Below, in pieces: positions 54,060-62,475 of a stretch of DNA of 64,000 nt. The first letter of the stretch is position 1. Every line of letters begins with the position of its first letter. Location: NCBI RefSeq assembly GCF_002797895.1, contig NZ_PGES01000001.1, positions 1,736,001-1,800,000 on the forward strand. The letters are read 5' to 3'. The notes beneath the pieces are model-generated. The model had not been told where the DNA came from, searched no databases, and saw only the letters and a program-made list of their open reading frames with translations. Made by a program: the position numbers and the translations under genes. This DNA is from Janthinobacterium sp. 67. GTDB lineage: Bacteria > Pseudomonadota > Gammaproteobacteria > Burkholderiales > Burkholderiaceae_D.

Positions 54060-54401
54060 TTAGTGACCGACGGACTTGGAAAACAAGTTAATCACGAGCA
54101 CGCCGGCAATGATCAGCCCCAGGCCGATCAAGGCCGGCGTATCGAGGCTTTGCTTGAACCAGAACCAGCCGACGGCGGAAATGAGCACAATGCCCACGCC
54201 CGACCAGATCGCATAGACGATGCCGGTAGGAATGACCTTCAAGGTCAGGGACAGGCACCAGAAGGCGATGCTGTAGCCGACCACGGTGATGACACTGGGC
54301 CACAAGCGGCTGAAGCCCTCGGAGGCCTTCAAGGCGCTGGTGGCGATCACTTCGGCGATGATGGCGATGGCCAGGTAGAAATACGTCATGGCGAGGCTCA
54401 T
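54060..54401 (-). CDS. SMR transporter, EmrE/QacE type
   Basis: The 113-residue protein has four membrane spans and is close to E. coli EmrE: the proton/substrate Glu17 in AIIAEVIAT (Glu14 in EmrE), then [32 protein letters not shown] and GVLVINLFS. It should export lipophilic cations in exchange for protons. It starts 11 bases after the Gdx-type gene under the guanidine riboswitch, and AGGA precedes the ATG at 54401 by 7 bases. The pair may form a heterodimer, as in YkkCD, or work separately. Confidence 0.92.
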   Translation of the reverse strand: MSLAMTYFYLAIAIIAEVIATSALKASEGFSRLWPSVITVVGYSIAFWCLSLTLKVIPTGIVYAIWSGVGIVLISAVGWFWFKQSLDTPALIGLGLIIAGVLVINLFSKSVGH

Positions 54402-54412
54402 GCTGGCTTCCT

Positions 54413-54733
54413 TTATTGTGGGCTGAGCAGTTTTAAGCCCAGGATGCCGGACACGATCAGGGCGATGCAGGCGATGCGCGCGGCGCTGGCCGGTTCGCCC
54501 AGCACCATGATGCCGAAGATGGCCGTGCCAACGGTGCCGATGCCCGTCCAGATGGCGTACGCCGTGCCCAGCGGCAAGGTGCGCAAGGCCAGGCCCAGCA
54601 TCACCACGCTGCCCACCATGGAAACAGCCGTCAGCACGGAAGGCACGAGGCGCGTAAAGCCGGCACTGTATTTGAGGCCGATGGCCCAGCCGATTTCCAG
54701 CAAACCCGCCAATACCAGAATGATCCACGCCAT
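54413..54733 (-). CDS. gdx: Guanidinium exporter (SugE/Gdx type SMR)
   Basis: The 106-residue protein has four membrane spans and the Gdx signature: Glu13 in [16 protein letters not shown], then [25 protein letters not shown] and [11 protein letters not shown]. This subtype exports guanidinium in exchange for protons. GGGAG lies 5 bases before the ATG at 54733. A guanidine-II riboswitch directly upstream gives independent support for the substrate. It is followed at 11 bases by an EmrE-like partner. Confidence 0.94.
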   Translation of the reverse strand: MAWIILVLAGLLEIGWAIGLKYSAGFTRLVPSVLTAVSMVGSVVMLGLALRTLPLGTAYAIWTGIGTVGTAIFGIMVLGEPASAARIACIALIVSGILGLKLLSPQ

Positions 54734-54749
54734 GTTTTTCTCCCGAGGC

Positions 54750-54801
54750 GGCAGGGTCGTCCCCGCCATACAGCCCCCACATCGAGCGGGGTCGTCCCCA
54801 C
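54750..54801 (-). promoter_or_regulatory. Guanidine-II (mini-ykkC) riboswitch
   Basis: On the minus strand two short hairpins follow each other: GTGGGG-ACGA-CCCCGC (54786-54801) and GGCGGGG-ACGA-CCCTGCC (54750-54767), with 18 bases between. Both have the ACGA tetraloop that binds guanidinium in this class. The second hairpin ends 16 bases before the gdx start, close to the ribosome site GGGAG, so guanidinium should open translation. The gene downstream is an SMR guanidinium exporter, as known for this class. Confidence 0.93.
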
Positions 54802-54945
54802 AGGAGCAAAGGGAAAAGTATACCATTGGGTGAAAAATCTTGCCCCAAGCACACTATCGCTAGTGCGGCCGCTCTAATCGAAAGTTGCCAAAAAACATGC
54901 ACTTGGCGGCATAATTGCCGCATCCATTCACTTTCGGGAACAACG

Positions 54946-55305
54946 ATGCTGCTACTGGCCAAAATCCTTACCGCCCTCATCCTGCTGCTGCACGTGTATA
55001 TCGTGCTGCTGGAAACCGTGCTGTTCGATGCGCGCGGACGCAAGGTGTTTGGCCTGTCCAAGGAAAAGGCGGAGATCGTGCGGCCCGCCATGTCGAACCA
55101 GGGCTGCTACAACGGCTTTCTGGTCGCCGCGCTGGCGCTGGGCTTTTTTCACCCGGACGCGGCCATCGCTTATGCATTCACCGTGTTCGGCCTGGCCTGC
55201 ATCGCCGTGGCCGGCGTGTGGGGCGCGGCCACCGTCATGACGCGCATCCTCTACCTGCAAACCGTGCCTGCCGTCATCGCCTTGCTGCTGTTCCACTTCG
55301 CCTGA
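54946..55305 (+). CDS. DUF1304 family membrane protein
   Basis: The 119-residue protein has four hydrophobic segments and the DUF1304 pattern: [22 protein letters not shown] and [20 protein letters not shown]. Function unknown. It is divergent from the riboswitch-controlled exporters. The ATG at 54946 has only a weak GGGAA site upstream. Confidence 0.87.
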   Translation: MLLLAKILTALILLLHVYIVLLETVLFDARGRKVFGLSKEKAEIVRPAMSNQGCYNGFLVAALALGFFHPDAAIAYAFTVFGLACIAVAGVWGAATVMTRILYLQTVPAVIALLLFHFA

Positions 55306-55468
55306 TCCCTGCCGGGCGGCCAGCCGGCCGCTCTTCCACGCTCCGTGCCGCCTGCGCATACCCCATATGGGTGATGTTTCCAAAAAACATGCCCGATACA
55401 ATTCCTTGTAGCAATAAAAAAGATACCACCAGATACATGGTGGCACGTCACAGTCCACAGGGGAAATC

Positions 55469-56050
55469 ATGCAAGCACATCCAACCACCTTTGCCGTCAC
55501 CTTGCTCGGCTGCCTCATGCTGTCCGCCTGCGGTGGCGGCGGCAGCGACGACACCAGCTCGGGCAGCGGCTCCACCAGCGCCGGCGGCACCAGCGGCACC
55601 TCGGCAAACTGCCAGTACAGCAATCTGATCAGCGACGCGGAACGCAAGCAGGCCAGCGCCTGCGGCATCCAGGTATCGGGCAACTACGCGCAGGCGGACT
55701 CGGGCTACGACAGCGTCGTTGCCGCCTGCAAGCAGGGGCAGAAAAGCGTTGCCGACACGTACTACAGCGGCACGTACCAGAAAATGGTCGACTATGCGCG
55801 CAGCGTGAGCAAGGAACTGGGCTGCGGGCAAAACAATGGCACCACCTTGCCCAACAACACCACGGCAAGCAACTACAATTTCTGTGTCAAAAGCACCACC
55901 GTCAATGGTAAGCTCAGCTATGAAGGCGCTTGCTACGGCCCCGTCAAATCGGGCGAAGGCGGCTGCGGCAGCGGCTATAACTACGTGAGCCAGTACAGCA
56001 GCCTCAGCACGTGCACGTCCGGCGGCAAAAGCTGGCTGGAATCGCGCTAA
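55469..56050 (+). CDS. Putative Cys-rich lipoprotein
   Basis: The 193-residue protein has a lipoprotein signal peptide with the lipobox LSAC (Cys21), followed by a Gly/Ser/Thr-rich linker (residues about 22-46). The mature part has eight or more cysteines in spaced positions (QYSNLISDAERKQASACG, AACKQGQ, LGCGQNN, NFCVKS, GACYGP, GGCGSG, STCTSG), probably disulfide-bonded outside the cytoplasm. No domain is recognised. GGGGA lies 4 bases before the ATG. It stands alone between divergent and unrelated genes. Confidence 0.8.
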   Translation: MQAHPTTFAVTLLGCLMLSACGGGGSDDTSSGSGSTSAGGTSGTSANCQYSNLISDAERKQASACGIQVSGNYAQADSGYDSVVAACKQGQKSVADTYYSGTYQKMVDYARSVSKELGCGQNNGTTLPNNTTASNYNFCVKSTTVNGKLSYEGACYGPVKSGEGGCGSGYNYVSQYSSLSTCTSGGKSWLESR

Positions 56051-56122
56051 GAAAGCCGGGTGGCCAAAGCAAAGGCCGCCCTTGTCTGTCTTGCCCACCG
56101 CTTGCCGCCATGAGGATCGCCA

Positions 56123-57295
56123 ATGACGCCATCGCTCGCCGTTGCCAGCCAGGCACTGATTACCCTGATCTACGAAGCGGCCACGCGGCATGGCGCCTGG
56201 TCGCAATTCTTGGCCGCCCTGGCGCAACAGCTGAAGTCGCACGCTGGCCTGATCTGGGCCAATGATTTCAGCAACCGCTCGGTCGATGTCCAGCTGCCTG
56301 GCAGCGGCCTGGCCGCCACCTATGGCTTCGCATCGGACGCCATGGCCAGCTTTGCCAGCTATTACGGTGCGCGCAACGTCTGGCTGGAAGACGCTTCCCT
56401 GCACCGCGAAGGCGCCGTCGTCACCGGCTCCATGCTGTTTCCCGACCATTGCCTGAAGAAAACCGAATACTGGACGGACTGGCTGCGTCCGCAAGACATC
56501 TTTTATACGGCGGCGGCCATCGTCGAACTGCGCGCCGAGCGCTCCACCAACGTCACCGTGGTGCGCCGCGAACAGGCGGGCGCCTACGACGCGGGCGAGC
56601 TGGCGCTGATCCGCAAGCTGATGCCGCATTTGCAAACGGCGTTTGCCCTGCAGCGCAAGCTGCGCCGGCTGGAAGTGCTGTCCCAGAGTTCCACCCAGGT
56701 GCTGGAATTACTGCCGTTTGGCGTGCTGTTGCTCGACGCCACGTCGCAACTGCTGTACGCCAACGAACGCGCGCTGGCCATGACGGCTTCGGCACGGCTG
56801 CTGCAGCTGCGCGAAGGCGCGCCCCTGTATTGCCCGCGCGAAGCGGACAACGGCGCGCTGCGGCGCATGCTGCATGAGGCCGCGCAAACCGGCACGACGG
56901 CGGCAGGCGGCCCCGGCGGCGTGCTCAATCTGAACGGACTGACGGGCGAACAGCTGCGCCTGCGCGTCACGCCCCTGCCCTCCTGGCACAGCCCGTTCGG
57001 CTCGGCCAGCGCCATCGCCGTCTTCCTCAGCGACAGCAGCGACCTGATCACCTCGCTGGCGGCCACCCTGCGCAATTTCTATGGCATGACGGTGGCCGAG
57101 GCGCGCCTGACGGAAGCGCTCGTCAACGGCTATTCCCTGCAGGAATACGCCGAACGCCAGCGCATCTCCATCCACACGGCGCGCACGCAGATCAAGAGCG
57201 CCACCGCCAAGGCCGGCGCCCAGCGCCAGGTGGACCTGGTGCGCATCGTGCTGACAGGTCCGGCCGTGCTGCAGCGCAATCCCCTTCCCGCCTGA
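56123..57295 (+). CDS. LuxR-type transcriptional regulator
   Basis: The 390-residue protein has a long N-terminal sensor region with two PAS-like halves (residues about 10-165 and 195-310) and a C-terminal LuxR helix-turn-helix (LTEALVNGYSLQEYAERQR and ISIHTARTQIKSATAKAG). It is not a response regulator (no receiver) and not an acyl-homoserine-lactone receptor by pattern. AGGA lies 6 bases before the ATG at 56123. Target and signal are unknown; the lipoprotein gene upstream is on the same strand. Confidence 0.87.
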   Translation: MTPSLAVASQALITLIYEAATRHGAWSQFLAALAQQLKSHAGLIWANDFSNRSVDVQLPGSGLAATYGFASDAMASFASYYGARNVWLEDASLHREGAVVTGSMLFPDHCLKKTEYWTDWLRPQDIFYTAAAIVELRAERSTNVTVVRREQAGAYDAGELALIRKLMPHLQTAFALQRKLRRLEVLSQSSTQVLELLPFGVLLLDATSQLLYANERALAMTASARLLQLREGAPLYCPREADNGALRRMLHEAAQTGTTAAGGPGGVLNLNGLTGEQLRLRVTPLPSWHSPFGSASAIAVFLSDSSDLITSLAATLRNFYGMTVAEARLTEALVNGYSLQEYAERQRISIHTARTQIKSATAKAGAQRQVDLVRIVLTGPAVLQRNPLPA

Positions 57296-57334
57296 ATCCT
57301 TCAAAAATGCGTGCCGCCAGCACGCTTTTCATTT

Positions 57335-57392
57335 ATATCGTAAGATAGCCATATCGTAAAACAGCGATATTAGAATTGAACAATCACGATAT
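57335..57392. promoter_or_regulatory. Operator cluster for the ArsR-type repressor
   Basis: Four half-sites are seen: ATATCG at 57335 and 57351, and CGATAT at 57365 and 57387. The middle pair forms a perfect inverted repeat with an 8-base centre (57351-57370). The cluster ends 42 bases before the repressor start, so autoregulation is likely. Confidence 0.65.
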
Positions 57393-57434
57393 ATACATCG
57401 CTGGAAAGCGAATTGTATGTTCAGGAGAAACAAT

Positions 57435-57731
57435 ATGGATATCGACGCCATCCACAAGGCGCTGGCCAATCCGGTACGCCGGCAGATTTTGCAATGGCTG
57501 AAGGAGCCGGAACAGCATTTCCAGGAGCAGGATCACCCGCTGCACCTGGGCGTGTGCGCCGGCCTGATCGACCGGCGCCTGAACCTGTCGCAATCGACGG
57601 TGTCGGCGCACCTGGCCAGCTTGCAGAAGGCGGGCCTGATTTCGGCCACCAAGGTGGGCCAATGGAGTTTCTTCAGCCGCAATGAAGCGACCATCCAGGC
57701 CTTTCTCGATCACATGCAGCAAGGTTTGTAA
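57435..57731 (+). CDS. ArsR family repressor
   Basis: The 98-residue protein has the ArsR winged helix: ALANPVRRQILQWLKEPEQ and LNLSQSTVSAHLASLQKAGLI. It has one Cys (VCAGLI) and lacks the CVC metal-binding motif of ArsR/SmtB, so it may sense electrophiles or redox state through that Cys. AGGAG lies 7 bases before the ATG at 57435. It is 56 bases from the old-yellow-enzyme gene, its likely target. Confidence 0.87.
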   Translation: MDIDAIHKALANPVRRQILQWLKEPEQHFQEQDHPLHLGVCAGLIDRRLNLSQSTVSAHLASLQKAGLISATKVGQWSFFSRNEATIQAFLDHMQQGL

Positions 57732-57787
57732 CAGCAACCCCATCCACATCGCCGCACGCGGCACTCTCGACAGGAAAGACAACCACC

Positions 57788-58852
57788 ATGGCAACTTTAT
57801 TCGATCCCATCACCATTGGCAGCCTGCAACTGAAAAACCGCATCATCATGGCGCCGCTGACGCGTTCGCGCGCCGGCAATCCGGGCCGCGTGCCCAACGC
57901 CCTGATGGCCGAGTACTACACGCAGCGCGCTTCGGCCGGCATGATCATCTCGGAAGCGACGGCCGTCACGCCGCAGGGCGTGGGCTATGCCGACACCCCG
58001 GGCATCTGGTCCGAGGAACAGGTGGAAGGCTGGAAACACATCACCAAGGCCGTGCATGACGCGGGTGGCCTGATCGTGCTGCAACTGTGGCACGTGGGCC
58101 GCATTTCCGCGCCGCTCTTCCTCGACGGCGACCTGCCCGTGGCGCCCAGCGCCGTCAAGCCGGCCGGCCATGTAAGCCTGGTGCGCCCGCAACAGGAATT
58201 CGTCACGCCGCGCGCACTCGATACGGAAGAGATTCCCGGCATCGTGGCGGCCTACCGCCTTGGCGCGGAAAATGCGAAAAAAGCGGGCTTCGACGGCGTG
58301 GAAATCCACGGCGCCAATGGTTATTTGCTCGACCAGTTCCTGCAAGACAGCACCAACCTGCGCACCGACAACTATGGCGGCTCAATTGAAAACCGTGCCC
58401 GTTTGATGCTGGAAGTGACGGACGCGTGCATCGAAGTATGGGGCGCGGACAAGGTCGGCATGCATCTGGCGCCGCGCCGCGATGCGCACGACATGGGAGA
58501 CTCCGACCCGCACGCCACCTTCGGCTATGTGGCACGCGAACTGGGCAAGCGCGGCATCGCCTTCATCTGCGCGCGCGAAGCGCTGGGCGACGACCGCCTG
58601 GGCCCTTACCTGAAGCAGGAATTCGGCGGCGTGTACATCGCCAACGAGAAAATGGACAAGGCGGCGGCCGAAGCCCTGCTGGCCAAGGGTGAAGCCGATG
58701 CCATCGCCTTTGGCCTGTGGTTCATCGCCAACCCCGACCTGCCCATCCGCCTGCACAGCGACGCACCGTTGAACCCGCTGAACCCGGCTACCCTGTACGC
58801 GCCGGACGCGACCGGCTACACGGACTATCCGGCGCTGGCGGCCCACGGCTGA
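57788..58852 (+). CDS. Old yellow enzyme family NADH:flavin oxidoreductase
   Basis: The 354-residue protein is an FMN TIM barrel. NRIIMAPLTRSRA binds FMN, LQLWHVGR and EIHGANGYLLDQFLQD hold the substrate His/Asn pair, and LRTDNYGGSIENRARL is the family signature. Such NemA-like enzymes reduce activated alkenes, nitro compounds and N-ethylmaleimide. Near 237 the text is LAPRRDAHDMGDSDP, somewhat different from the usual RLSP(x)G. It follows an ArsR repressor, which suggests induction by its substrates, in place of the TetR-type NemR of E. coli. Confidence 0.9.
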   Translation: MATLFDPITIGSLQLKNRIIMAPLTRSRAGNPGRVPNALMAEYYTQRASAGMIISEATAVTPQGVGYADTPGIWSEEQVEGWKHITKAVHDAGGLIVLQLWHVGRISAPLFLDGDLPVAPSAVKPAGHVSLVRPQQEFVTPRALDTEEIPGIVAAYRLGAENAKKAGFDGVEIHGANGYLLDQFLQDSTNLRTDNYGGSIENRARLMLEVTDACIEVWGADKVGMHLAPRRDAHDMGDSDPHATFGYVARELGKRGIAFICAREALGDDRLGPYLKQEFGGVYIANEKMDKAAAEALLAKGEADAIAFGLWFIANPDLPIRLHSDAPLNPLNPATLYAPDATGYTDYPALAAHG

Positions 58853-58959
58853 ACGGCACCCTGAGCAGCAACCAGCGGCTTCCCCCCGGCGGCGGGCGCA
58901 ACGATACGAACGCAAAGGACTGCGTGACGATCGCGGCGCCCGCCGTTTTTGTCTGTCCT

Positions 58960-59181
58960 TCAGCGCCATCGGCGCCGTGCCGGCCGGGCCGGACGGCGCG
59001 CCTGCACGCTGCTGAAGACACGGCGTATCACCTCGGCCGGCACCGCGTGCTCGCGCAGGTAGGCCGTCGCCACCGTTCGTCCCAGCGCATGATGGAACGC
59101 CACGCCGCGCTCGACGAGCTCGGCCATCACTTTGTCCGTTCGGGCATGCTGCCCAGGTACATCATCGATACTGTTTTTCAT
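58960..59181 (-). CDS. Small hypothetical protein, 73 residues
   Basis: The 73-residue product has a good start (TAGGAG 7 bases before the ATG at 59181) and an ordered helical region (KVMAELVERGVAFHHALGRT and AYLREHAVPAEVIRRVFS) with a basic C-terminus (RRPARPARRRWR). No membrane span. I do not recognise the family. It stands alone, convergent with the old-yellow-enzyme gene. Confidence 0.7.
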   Translation of the reverse strand: MKNSIDDVPGQHARTDKVMAELVERGVAFHHALGRTVATAYLREHAVPAEVIRRVFSSVQARRPARPARRRWR

Positions 59182-59430
59182 GCCATGGCTCCTATCGGGT
59201 GGATCGACCTTGCATCAAGTTTTGACCACATTGTGCCCATTTAGTGCCCGACACCGTGGCAAAGCATCGTTAAAATAGAGCCCGCAACGGCCCCGACACC
59301 GCATGAATAGCGGCCTCGGCTGCTTGTCGCCACCGCCAGCCCCGTATAGAATGCCTGCGCAGAATTTTTGCTTCAAGGAAAATGGCCACCAGCGCCATCC
59401 CATTAAGAATAGTGTCACTGAAGGGTATCA

Positions 59431-60042
59431 ATGGACGATTTATTTGTACAAGCGGGCGACTTGCCGACCTGGCACCAGCGCTGCGCGCTGCGCGTGCTGC
59501 AGCTGTTTGGCTGGCGCATGCGCTTTCGCCCCTTGCCGGGGCCGCGCGGCATCGCCGTCGTCTACCCGCACACGTCCAACTGGGATTTCATGGTGGGCCT
59601 GTTCGGCAAATGGGCGCTGTCGCTGCCCTTCCGCTGGCTGGCCAAGGATTCGCTGTTCCGCGGCCCGATGGGCAAGGTGCTGCGCTACCTGGGTGGCGAA
59701 CCGGTCGACCGCAGCACCACCAGCGGCACGATACAGCGCCAGGCCGAACGCATGCTGGCCGCCGACTGGTACTGGCTGGCCATCACGCCGGAAGCGACGC
59801 GCAGCTACCGTCCGAACTGGAAAAGCGGCTTTTATCACCTGGCCGTGGCGGCCAAGGTGCCTTTGCTGCTGGTCTACATCGACTATCCGAACAAGGTGCT
59901 GGGCGTCGTCGACCATTTGTATTTGACGGGCGACAAGGACGCCGACATGGCCGCCATTGCCGCCGTGTATGCGGGCCACCAGGGCTTGCATCCGGAAAAG
60001 GCGGCGCCCATCGTGCTGTCGGAACGCCGCCCTGGGGCCTAA
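59431..60042 (+). CDS. PlsC-like lysophospholipid acyltransferase
   Basis: The 203-residue protein has the catalytic HX4D motif as PHTSNWDF (residues about 46-53) and the later TPEATRSYRPNWKSGFYHLA, the PlsC/LPLAT pattern. It should move an acyl chain to a lysolipid at the inner membrane. It is short for PlsC proper and resembles the small 1-acyl-glycerol-3-phosphate acyltransferases often found alone. GAAGGG precedes the ATG at 59431. It overlaps the convergent hupE gene by 4 bases. Confidence 0.87.
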   Translation: MDDLFVQAGDLPTWHQRCALRVLQLFGWRMRFRPLPGPRGIAVVYPHTSNWDFMVGLFGKWALSLPFRWLAKDSLFRGPMGKVLRYLGGEPVDRSTTSGTIQRQAERMLAADWYWLAITPEATRSYRPNWKSGFYHLAVAAKVPLLLVYIDYPNKVLGVVDHLYLTGDKDADMAAIAAVYAGHQGLHPEKAAPIVLSERRPGA

Positions 60043-60599
60043 GCAACTCCCATCAGCACCACGCCGGCGGCCGTCAAGGCGACGCCGGCCACGCGCAGCA
60101 TGCGCTCGGCCAGCACCTGGCCGGTGAAACGTCCCGCACCCAGCAGCACAGCCGAGGCCAGCATGAAGCCGCAGGCGGCCGAGGCGGCCGGCAATTCCTG
60201 ACCATGCGCATTGCCATGCGCCAAGGCGAACAGGCCCACCAACCCCATGCCGAGCCAGTTCGGCAAGGCCAGCGCCAGCGCGATGGCCAGGCCTACCAGC
60301 GCCACCGTGGCGGCGATGCCCGTTTCCAGCCCGGGCACCGTCAAGCCCGCCATGCCGGCCAGCGCGCCGAGCAGCATCATGCCGAGAAATGTGGCGGGCT
60401 GGGCCAGGCCGCGGCGCTGCTGGCCGCCCCAGATACCCACGCCCAGCATGGCCAGCAAATGGTCGATGCCCGTGAACGGATGGGCGAAACCGGCCAGAAA
60501 TCCCGCGCTTTCGCCGTGGCCGGGATGGGCCATGGCGGGCATGGCCAGCAGACACAGGGCAGCCACGGCGGCCGTTCTCTTCATCAGTGTTGCAGTCAT
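60039..60599 (-). CDS. hupE: HupE/UreJ nickel permease
   Basis: The 186-residue protein has a signal-like first span ([19 protein letters not shown]), then HPGHG, and the family block [20 protein letters not shown] with the metal-binding His/Asp residues and a later ALAHGNAHG. HupE/UreJ proteins bring nickel into the cell for urease or hydrogenase. The start at 60599 overlaps the ureG stop (ATGA), and AAGGAG lies 5 bases before it, so translation is coupled to ureG. A second ATG at 60584 would remove 5 residues. Confidence 0.9.
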   Translation of the reverse strand: MTATLMKRTAAVAALCLLAMPAMAHPGHGESAGFLAGFAHPFTGIDHLLAMLGVGIWGGQQRRGLAQPATFLGMMLLGALAGMAGLTVPGLETGIAATVALVGLAIALALALPNWLGMGLVGLFALAHGNAHGQELPAASAACGFMLASAVLLGAGRFTGQVLAERMLRVAGVALTAAGVVLMGVA

Positions 60600-61234
60600 T
60601 GCAGCTCCTTGCCTGGTTGATCGAGCAAACCTTGCTCGCGGATAAAGTCGATGACCACCTGCACGCCGTCGCCGCTGCGCAGGTTGGTGAACACGAAGGG
60701 GCGCTCGCCGCGCATGCGCTTGGCGTCCTGCGCCATCACGTCGAGATTGGCGCCCACGTACGGCGCCAGGTCCGTCTTGTTGATGATCAGCAAATCGGAA
60801 CGGGTGATGCCGGGCCCGCCCTTGCGCGGGATTTTTTCGCCGCCGGCCACGTCGATCACGTAAATGGTGAGGTCCGACAGTTCCGGGCTGAAAGTGGCGG
60901 CCAGATTGTCTCCGCCCGATTCGACGAGGATCAAATCGAGGTTGGGGAAATCCGCCTGCATGCGCGCAATGGCTTCCAGGTTGATCGACGCGTCTTCGCG
61001 GATGGCCGTGTGCGGGCAACCGCCCGTCTCCACCCCCATCAGGCGCTCGGCCGGCAAGGCGTCCGCGCGCAGCAGGATTTCCATGTCTTCCTTGGTGTAG
61101 ATGTCGTTCGTGATGACGGCCATGTCGTAGCGCTCGCGCATGCCCTTGCACAGCATTTCGCACAGGGCCGTCTTGCCCGAGCCGACGGGCCCGCCGATGC
61201 CCACGCGCAGCGGATTGGAGGTGATCGAAGTCAT
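60596..61234 (-). CDS. ureG: Urease accessory GTPase UreG
   Basis: The 212-residue protein is a SIMIBI GTPase: P-loop [11 protein letters not shown], the nickel-binding [11 protein letters not shown] (Cys and His) and the guanine-binding NKTD. UreG delivers nickel to apo-urease with UreF and UreE. It lies 23 bases after ureF and overlaps hupE by 4 bases. Confidence 0.97.
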   Translation of the reverse strand: MTSITSNPLRVGIGGPVGSGKTALCEMLCKGMRERYDMAVITNDIYTKEDMEILLRADALPAERLMGVETGGCPHTAIREDASINLEAIARMQADFPNLDLILVESGGDNLAATFSPELSDLTIYVIDVAGGEKIPRKGGPGITRSDLLIINKTDLAPYVGANLDVMAQDAKRMRGERPFVFTNLRSGDGVQVVIDFIREQGLLDQPGKELQ

Positions 61235-61257
61235 GGTATGGTCTCTCGTTGTAGTGT

Positions 61258-61941
61258 TCAGGAACGGTACAGGCGGCTGTACTGCACTTCATGGCGCATC
61301 GACAGCAGCGACAGGCCCGGCGCCCAGTTGCCCATCTCGTCGTCTTGCAAGGTTTGCGCCGTGATGGCCGCCGCTTCCAGGTCCGGCCGCAGCGACAGCA
61401 GCAAACGCTGCCCCGCCACCTGCCCCAGCGGCACGGATTTCACGCAGACGAGCACCTGGTTTTCAGCCCACGCAAACAGCATGGCCAGCAGCGCCTCTTC
61501 GCGGGGAATGGCCAGCGCCGCCACGGCGCAGGCATAGGCCGTCGGCAGGGCCACTTCCGCCTGTCCCTGCAGCATGTCGATCAGGACGCCGTCGGCCACG
61601 CCCAGTTCGGCCAGCAATTTGGTCAGGGAATAGCCCATCTGGATGGTTTCGGCGCGAAATTCCGCCGTGTCGCGCGACGCGATGAAGCGCTCGCTCCAGC
61701 GCTGCACGGCGCGCAAATCCTGTTCTTCAAACGCCTGCATCAGCCGCCAGCACAGGGGCGCTTCCCAGCGCGCCACCACCTGCGCCAGATGCTCGGCGAT
61801 CCAGTTGCGCGCCGTGGCCGCGTCGTGCACCAGGCTAGACTCGAGCGCCGCTTCCAGCCCCTGCGAATAGCTGTAGGCGCCGATCGGCAAGGCCGGGCTG
61901 GCGAACTGCAGCAAGTGCAGCAGGGCCGACGCCTGCATCAT
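61258..61941 (-). CDS. ureF: Urease accessory protein UreF
   Basis: The 227-residue helical protein has the UreF text [21 protein letters not shown] and later [19 protein letters not shown]. UreF gates GTP hydrolysis by UreG and forms the tunnel for nickel. Start ATG at 61941 overlaps the ureE stop by 4 bases (ATGA). Confidence 0.97.
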   Translation of the reverse strand: MMQASALLHLLQFASPALPIGAYSYSQGLEAALESSLVHDAATARNWIAEHLAQVVARWEAPLCWRLMQAFEEQDLRAVQRWSERFIASRDTAEFRAETIQMGYSLTKLLAELGVADGVLIDMLQGQAEVALPTAYACAVAALAIPREEALLAMLFAWAENQVLVCVKSVPLGQVAGQRLLLSLRPDLEAAAITAQTLQDDEMGNWAPGLSLLSMRHEVQYSRLYRS

Positions 61942-62462
61942 GCGGCGCCCGGCGCATCACTGGGACGGTGGATCTTCTGCCGCAGCGGCACGGGCGCCAG
62001 CAAGTGCTGGCCGTGGCCGTCGTGGTGGCCATGGCCGCCGCCGTACGCGCCCGCCTCGGGCTCGAACGGCGCGCTTTCTTCCGTCACCATCGCCTGCAAG
62101 CCTTCCAGCATCTCCTTCAGCACGACGTCCTTGCGGATGCGCAAAAAGCCGTCGCCCACCTGCGCCTGCGTGTGGCGGTTGCCCAGGTGGAAAGCGCAGC
62201 GCAGCAGGGTATGCGCATCGGCGCACCGCACCAGGTAGGTCGGCTCGCGCGCGGCGACGATCTGCACCACCTGCCCGCCTGGCCCCGTCATGCGCTCGCC
62301 GTCGCGCAGCACCGTGCCGCGCACGGTGAACACGGCCACGTCGCCGCCATTCGACAGCACGGCGCGCAGCCGGCATTTTTCGCGCTGGTCGTAGGGCAGA
62401 ACCAGTTGCGCGGTGGGTGCCCGCTCATCGTCGGGACCTAATTTGGTATGCAAAGTCAGCAT
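61938..62462 (-). CDS. ureE: Urease accessory nickel chaperone UreE
   Basis: The 174-residue protein has the N-terminal peptide-binding domain (residues 1-75), the metal-binding domain with HLGNRHTQAQ, and a His-rich tail (GGGHGHHDGHGQH) that stores or binds nickel. It donates nickel to UreG. AGGAG lies 6 bases before the ATG at 62462. Confidence 0.96.
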   Translation of the reverse strand: MLTLHTKLGPDDERAPTAQLVLPYDQREKCRLRAVLSNGGDVAVFTVRGTVLRDGERMTGPGGQVVQIVAAREPTYLVRCADAHTLLRCAFHLGNRHTQAQVGDGFLRIRKDVVLKEMLEGLQAMVTEESAPFEPEAGAYGGGHGHHDGHGQHLLAPVPLRQKIHRPSDAPGAA

Positions 62463-62475
62463 GCTTGTCTCCTGC

